NCBI GenBank assembly: GCA_025024175.1
Contig: QCXZ01000064.1
Coordinates: forward strand, 16,864,001 to 16,928,000
Source of the DNA: Rhyzopertha dominica
Taxonomy: Eukaryota > Arthropoda > Insecta > Coleoptera > Bostrichidae
Direction of reading: 5' to 3'
DNA: 64,000 nt
In this document: one piece after another, positions 62,701 to 64,000 of the stretch
Layout: each line of letters begins with the position of its first letter
Position numbering within the stretch: the stretch's first letter is position 1
The notes under the pieces: generated by a model
What the model saw: only the letters and a program-made list of their open reading frames with translations
Told to the model about the DNA's origin: nothing
The model's database searches: none
Made by a program: the position numbers and the translations under genes

Positions 62701-64000
62701 CGTAGCGCGGCTGATATTCGAGCCGCCCAAAGACGTGACGCAGAAGTGAGAAAAATCATGGACGCTTTCGAAGAGGACGACGAGGATGCCATTCGTTGGG
62801 CGGAGCGCGGCTACATGTTACTGCAGGGCGTACTTTACCGCCAGAACCCCGACGAAGATATCGAGAAACCGCAGCAGGTCGTGCCGGAGGAAGAAAGGGA
62901 ACGCGTTTTACGCGAGTATCATGACAGTCCAACTGCTGGGCATTATGGAGTTGAAAGAACTTTAAAAAAGATCGTAAGCAGATATTATTTTACCGGAATG
63001 AGAAAATTTATTAGCGATTATGTGAAAAATTGTGCAGAATGCCAAAAATATAAGGCGCTTAATCTCAAACCAAGCGGCCTACTACAAACCCCGGTAACAG
63101 CTAATAGATTTGAAGTTATAAGCGTAGATCTATTTGGGCCGTTACCTGTGACGGTGCATCAAAACCGGTGGATACTCGTGGTAGAAGATACCGCGTCAAA
63201 GTGGACTGAGCTTTATCCGCTAACGGAAGCAACCGCGAGCGAATGTGCGAAAGTACTGATCGAAGAAGTTTTTATGCGATATGGTGTACCGAGGAAGGTG
63301 ATCAGTGACAACGGCGTCCAATTTATAAGCGCTGTTATGCAAAAGGCGATGCATTGTCTGAGAGTGACTCAGACCCTGACCCCGCTTTACCACCCTGCAA
63401 GTAACCCGGTCGAACGAAAAAACCGCGACATAAAGACCCAGCTAGGGATTCTTGTTGGAGACAGACACAGCGAATGGGATGAACATTTAGCCGCTATACG
63501 GTTTGCTATAAACACGACCGTATGTGAAACCACCGGCCAAACCCCAGCGTACCTCACTTTCGCCAGAGAGCTGAGAAGCCCGGACGATGTTTCCCATGAT
63601 CTTCGAGCCGTAATTGAAAGCGAAAATTTTGTACCGCAAATTACGCCATACCTAAAAAAGTTCGCAACTATTCTTTCCGAGAGTCGCGACAGATCCCACA
63701 TTCAACAGGATCGCTACAAGGCCAAAGCGGACCAAGGACGGCGCGCTGCCCAAAAGTTCAGCGTCGGAGACCTCGTCCTTATAACAACTCGCTTACTGAG
63801 CGACAAGAAGAAGGGGGTTGCTGCAAAATTTTCCCCTAAACGCGACGGGCCTTATCGGATTAAGGCTATTATCAGTCCTACTGCGTATGAAATCGAGGAC
63901 AACGAAGGCAATCTTTTAGGAAAATACAATGTGGAAGATGTGGTACACTTCCGTTCTAAGGAGGAGGACAGCCATGTTCAACCCGTGATGCCTAGAAGAA
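59761..64000 (+). CDS. Ty3/gypsy gag-pol polyprotein, open to window end
   Basis: One uninterrupted frame of about 1413 codons with no stop, running off the window. It encodes the capsid and enzymes needed to copy and integrate the element. The start could be 59761 or, with a better context (GACCATGG), 59821. Using 59761 as residue 1: an Arc-like capsid region (about 85-240); zinc knuckles at about 277 (CTFCARYGHTVEEC, intact) and 319 (CYGCGAPGYVRSKC, the His replaced by Tyr); protease ADSGAQVSI at about 372; reverse transcriptase with LDL (Asp 638) and YLDD (700-703); RNase H RTDASD (Asp 849); integrase HHCC zinc finger from about 1054, Asp 1123 (VDLFGP), Asp 1183 (SDNGVQF) and Glu 1218 (NPVER), with 34 residues between the last two; and a GPY/F module (KFSPKRDGPYRI). 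Gag and pol share one frame, with no frameshift. No chromodomain or envelope is visible before the edge. The GC content is well above its surroundings. Intactness implies recent insertion. Confidence 0.95.
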   Translation, partial: MPRTRRQNAEREEEETQGTTMAEPGSTVVQMSADQLQQLLAGVQAQLSLQLQQANQGIQQQLEDLRNRSPTPASTSTTNSNSGNFVKCSSRFAGGENEDVAAFIDAIETFKNCANVSDENALRGLPMLLTNNAAMWYQGIKETVPTWNDALEALRASYGPTKPAYQIYRDIFAKEQASDESTDLFVARVRSLFAKLTDKPSESIQLDMVYGLLNRRIRKRIMREDIPNYENLLQRARTVERNLTDCAPKKIEQRDAIRRDAPRTRDNAKKNRERPRCTFCARYGHTVEECRKHSASYRGPATATSAPRSEEVTPPSVVCYGCGAPGYVRSKCPTCNRDGTGDIVLNCITSTNNPVRPMLPFTIYGRPAIACADSGAQVSIAGRRVYEFLRSLNTEFIETKRNVTYADGVTREMTAFIVQLPVKIITRTIINEFIVLPELMNNKTLLGVDFLEKAGIVINLSRQTWHFADEPSHLYSYVSEEAPEPVQICTIPPSADALDLRGEEGENLTAEQRLAFHALLKANEDVFRPGGEPTEFGEHVIETGNHRPISVPPYRMPPAKKEFLQQEIDRMLADRIIEECESPWGFPVVLVPKKDGNFRLCVDYRKLNAITTGDSYPLPRIEDLLHSAKQAAFMSTLDLQCGYWQVRVRETDRDKTCFVCPLGTFRFLRMPFGLKNSGCTFQRMMDRFRAGLGHITLAVYLDDLIVISESFDEQLNDLRAVFERLRLFKLRARREKCVFACPKVRYLGHLITSSGIQTDPEKVSAILEMKAPRNVKEVLTFYQTCSWYRRFIPQFSEVARPLSLLTRKDAKWEWGESQQNAFDELKRLLSNPPILRQADPAKPFTLRTDASDYAIGAVLLQGDGDDERPVEYASRLLTTAETRYSTTEREALAVVWAVERFRGYIEGSEVTIATDHQPLKWLLSLKSPSGRLARWALKLQPYNLKIGYVPGKRNVVADTLSRPPSQESTHVDEVTLTIPSRSAADIRAAQRRDAEVRKIMDAFEEDDEDAIRWAERGYMLLQGVLYRQNPDEDIEKPQQVVPEEERERVLREYHDSPTAGHYGVERTLKKIVSRYYFTGMRKFISDYVKNCAECQKYKALNLKPSGLLQTPVTANRFEVISVDLFGPLPVTVHQNRWILVVEDTASKWTELYPLTEATASECAKVLIEEVFMRYGVPRKVISDNGVQFISAVMQKAMHCLRVTQTLTPLYHPASNPVERKNRDIKTQLGILVGDRHSEWDEHLAAIRFAINTTVCETTGQTPAYLTFARELRSPDDVSHDLRAVIESENFVPQITPYLKKFATILSESRDRSHIQQDRYKAKADQGRRAAQKFSVGDLVLITTRLLSDKKKGVAAKFSPKRDGPYRIKAIISPTAYEIEDNEGNLLGKYNVEDVVHFRSKEEDSHVQPVMPRR

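Overview
The window looks like AT-rich, gene-poor intergenic or intronic DNA from an arthropod, most likely an insect with a repeat-rich genome. The repeat content supports this: Tc1/mariner transposases of the insect PPRSPDLTPLDFF type, a Penelope-like element, jockey/CR1-type LINE pieces, a Harbinger-like MITE, foldback elements and a Ty3/gypsy retrotransposon. Seven isolated N bases (3188, 8382, 22872, 26044, 26613, 42273, 43499) suggest a draft assembly. I found no host protein-coding gene, rRNA, tRNA or CRISPR array that I can defend.

Layout. 1-1077: decayed Tc1/mariner transposon. 1.1-9.4 kb: nothing recognisable. 9.46-10.37 kb: long imperfect foldback repeat. 10.77-10.80 kb: hammerhead-like core (minus strand). 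13.07-13.23 kb: Harbinger-like MITE. 14.6-14.8 kb: possible transposase shard (minus). 15.85-16.10 kb: foldback repeat with a hammerhead-like core. 16.3-17.15 kb: transposase remnant (minus). 17.34-17.79 kb: repeat block plus a perfect 123-bp palindrome made of two head-to-head 106-bp MITEs; the MITE and block recur at 30.21-30.45 kb. 19.88-20.25 kb: mariner-type MITE, with a solo end at 53.76 kb. 27.27-27.61 kb: cysteine-rich CXC-type fragment (minus). 30.87-31.39 kb: two transposase N-termini in inverted orientation, abutting a Penelope-like reverse transcriptase remnant (31.39-32.13 kb). 38.21-41.07 kb: a complete 2.86-kb foldback transposon whose long terminal inverted repeats carry 21-bp palindromic tandem repeats. 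41.9-42.8 kb: LINE reverse transcriptase remnant. 43.57-43.96 kb: foldback MITE. 47.2-47.76 kb: 38-bp tandem repeats and a GC-rich block. 50.5 kb: transposase shard. 51.7-52.1 kb: dispersed repeat. 53.93-54.12 kb: inverted repeat with a hammerhead-like core. 54.63-55.44 kb: LINE remnant (minus). 59.36-64.0 kb: a young Ty3/gypsy element with a long open gag-pol frame running off the window end.

Between the repeats lie GC-richer islands (about 12.3-12.7, 18.8-19.3, 25.2-25.5, 29.56-29.96, 43.0-43.25, 48.75-49.18, 56.24-56.62 and 58.38-58.7 kb) with many TAAT cores and no coding signal. They may be regulatory islands in a gene desert; this is inference. Only the Ty3/gypsy element looks potentially intact. 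Everything else encoding a transposition enzyme is frameshifted, truncated or missing catalytic residues. The recurring theme is inverted-repeat architecture at scales from about 100 bp to about 3 kb, and three hammerhead-ribozyme-like cores that fit the Penelope-like fragment.
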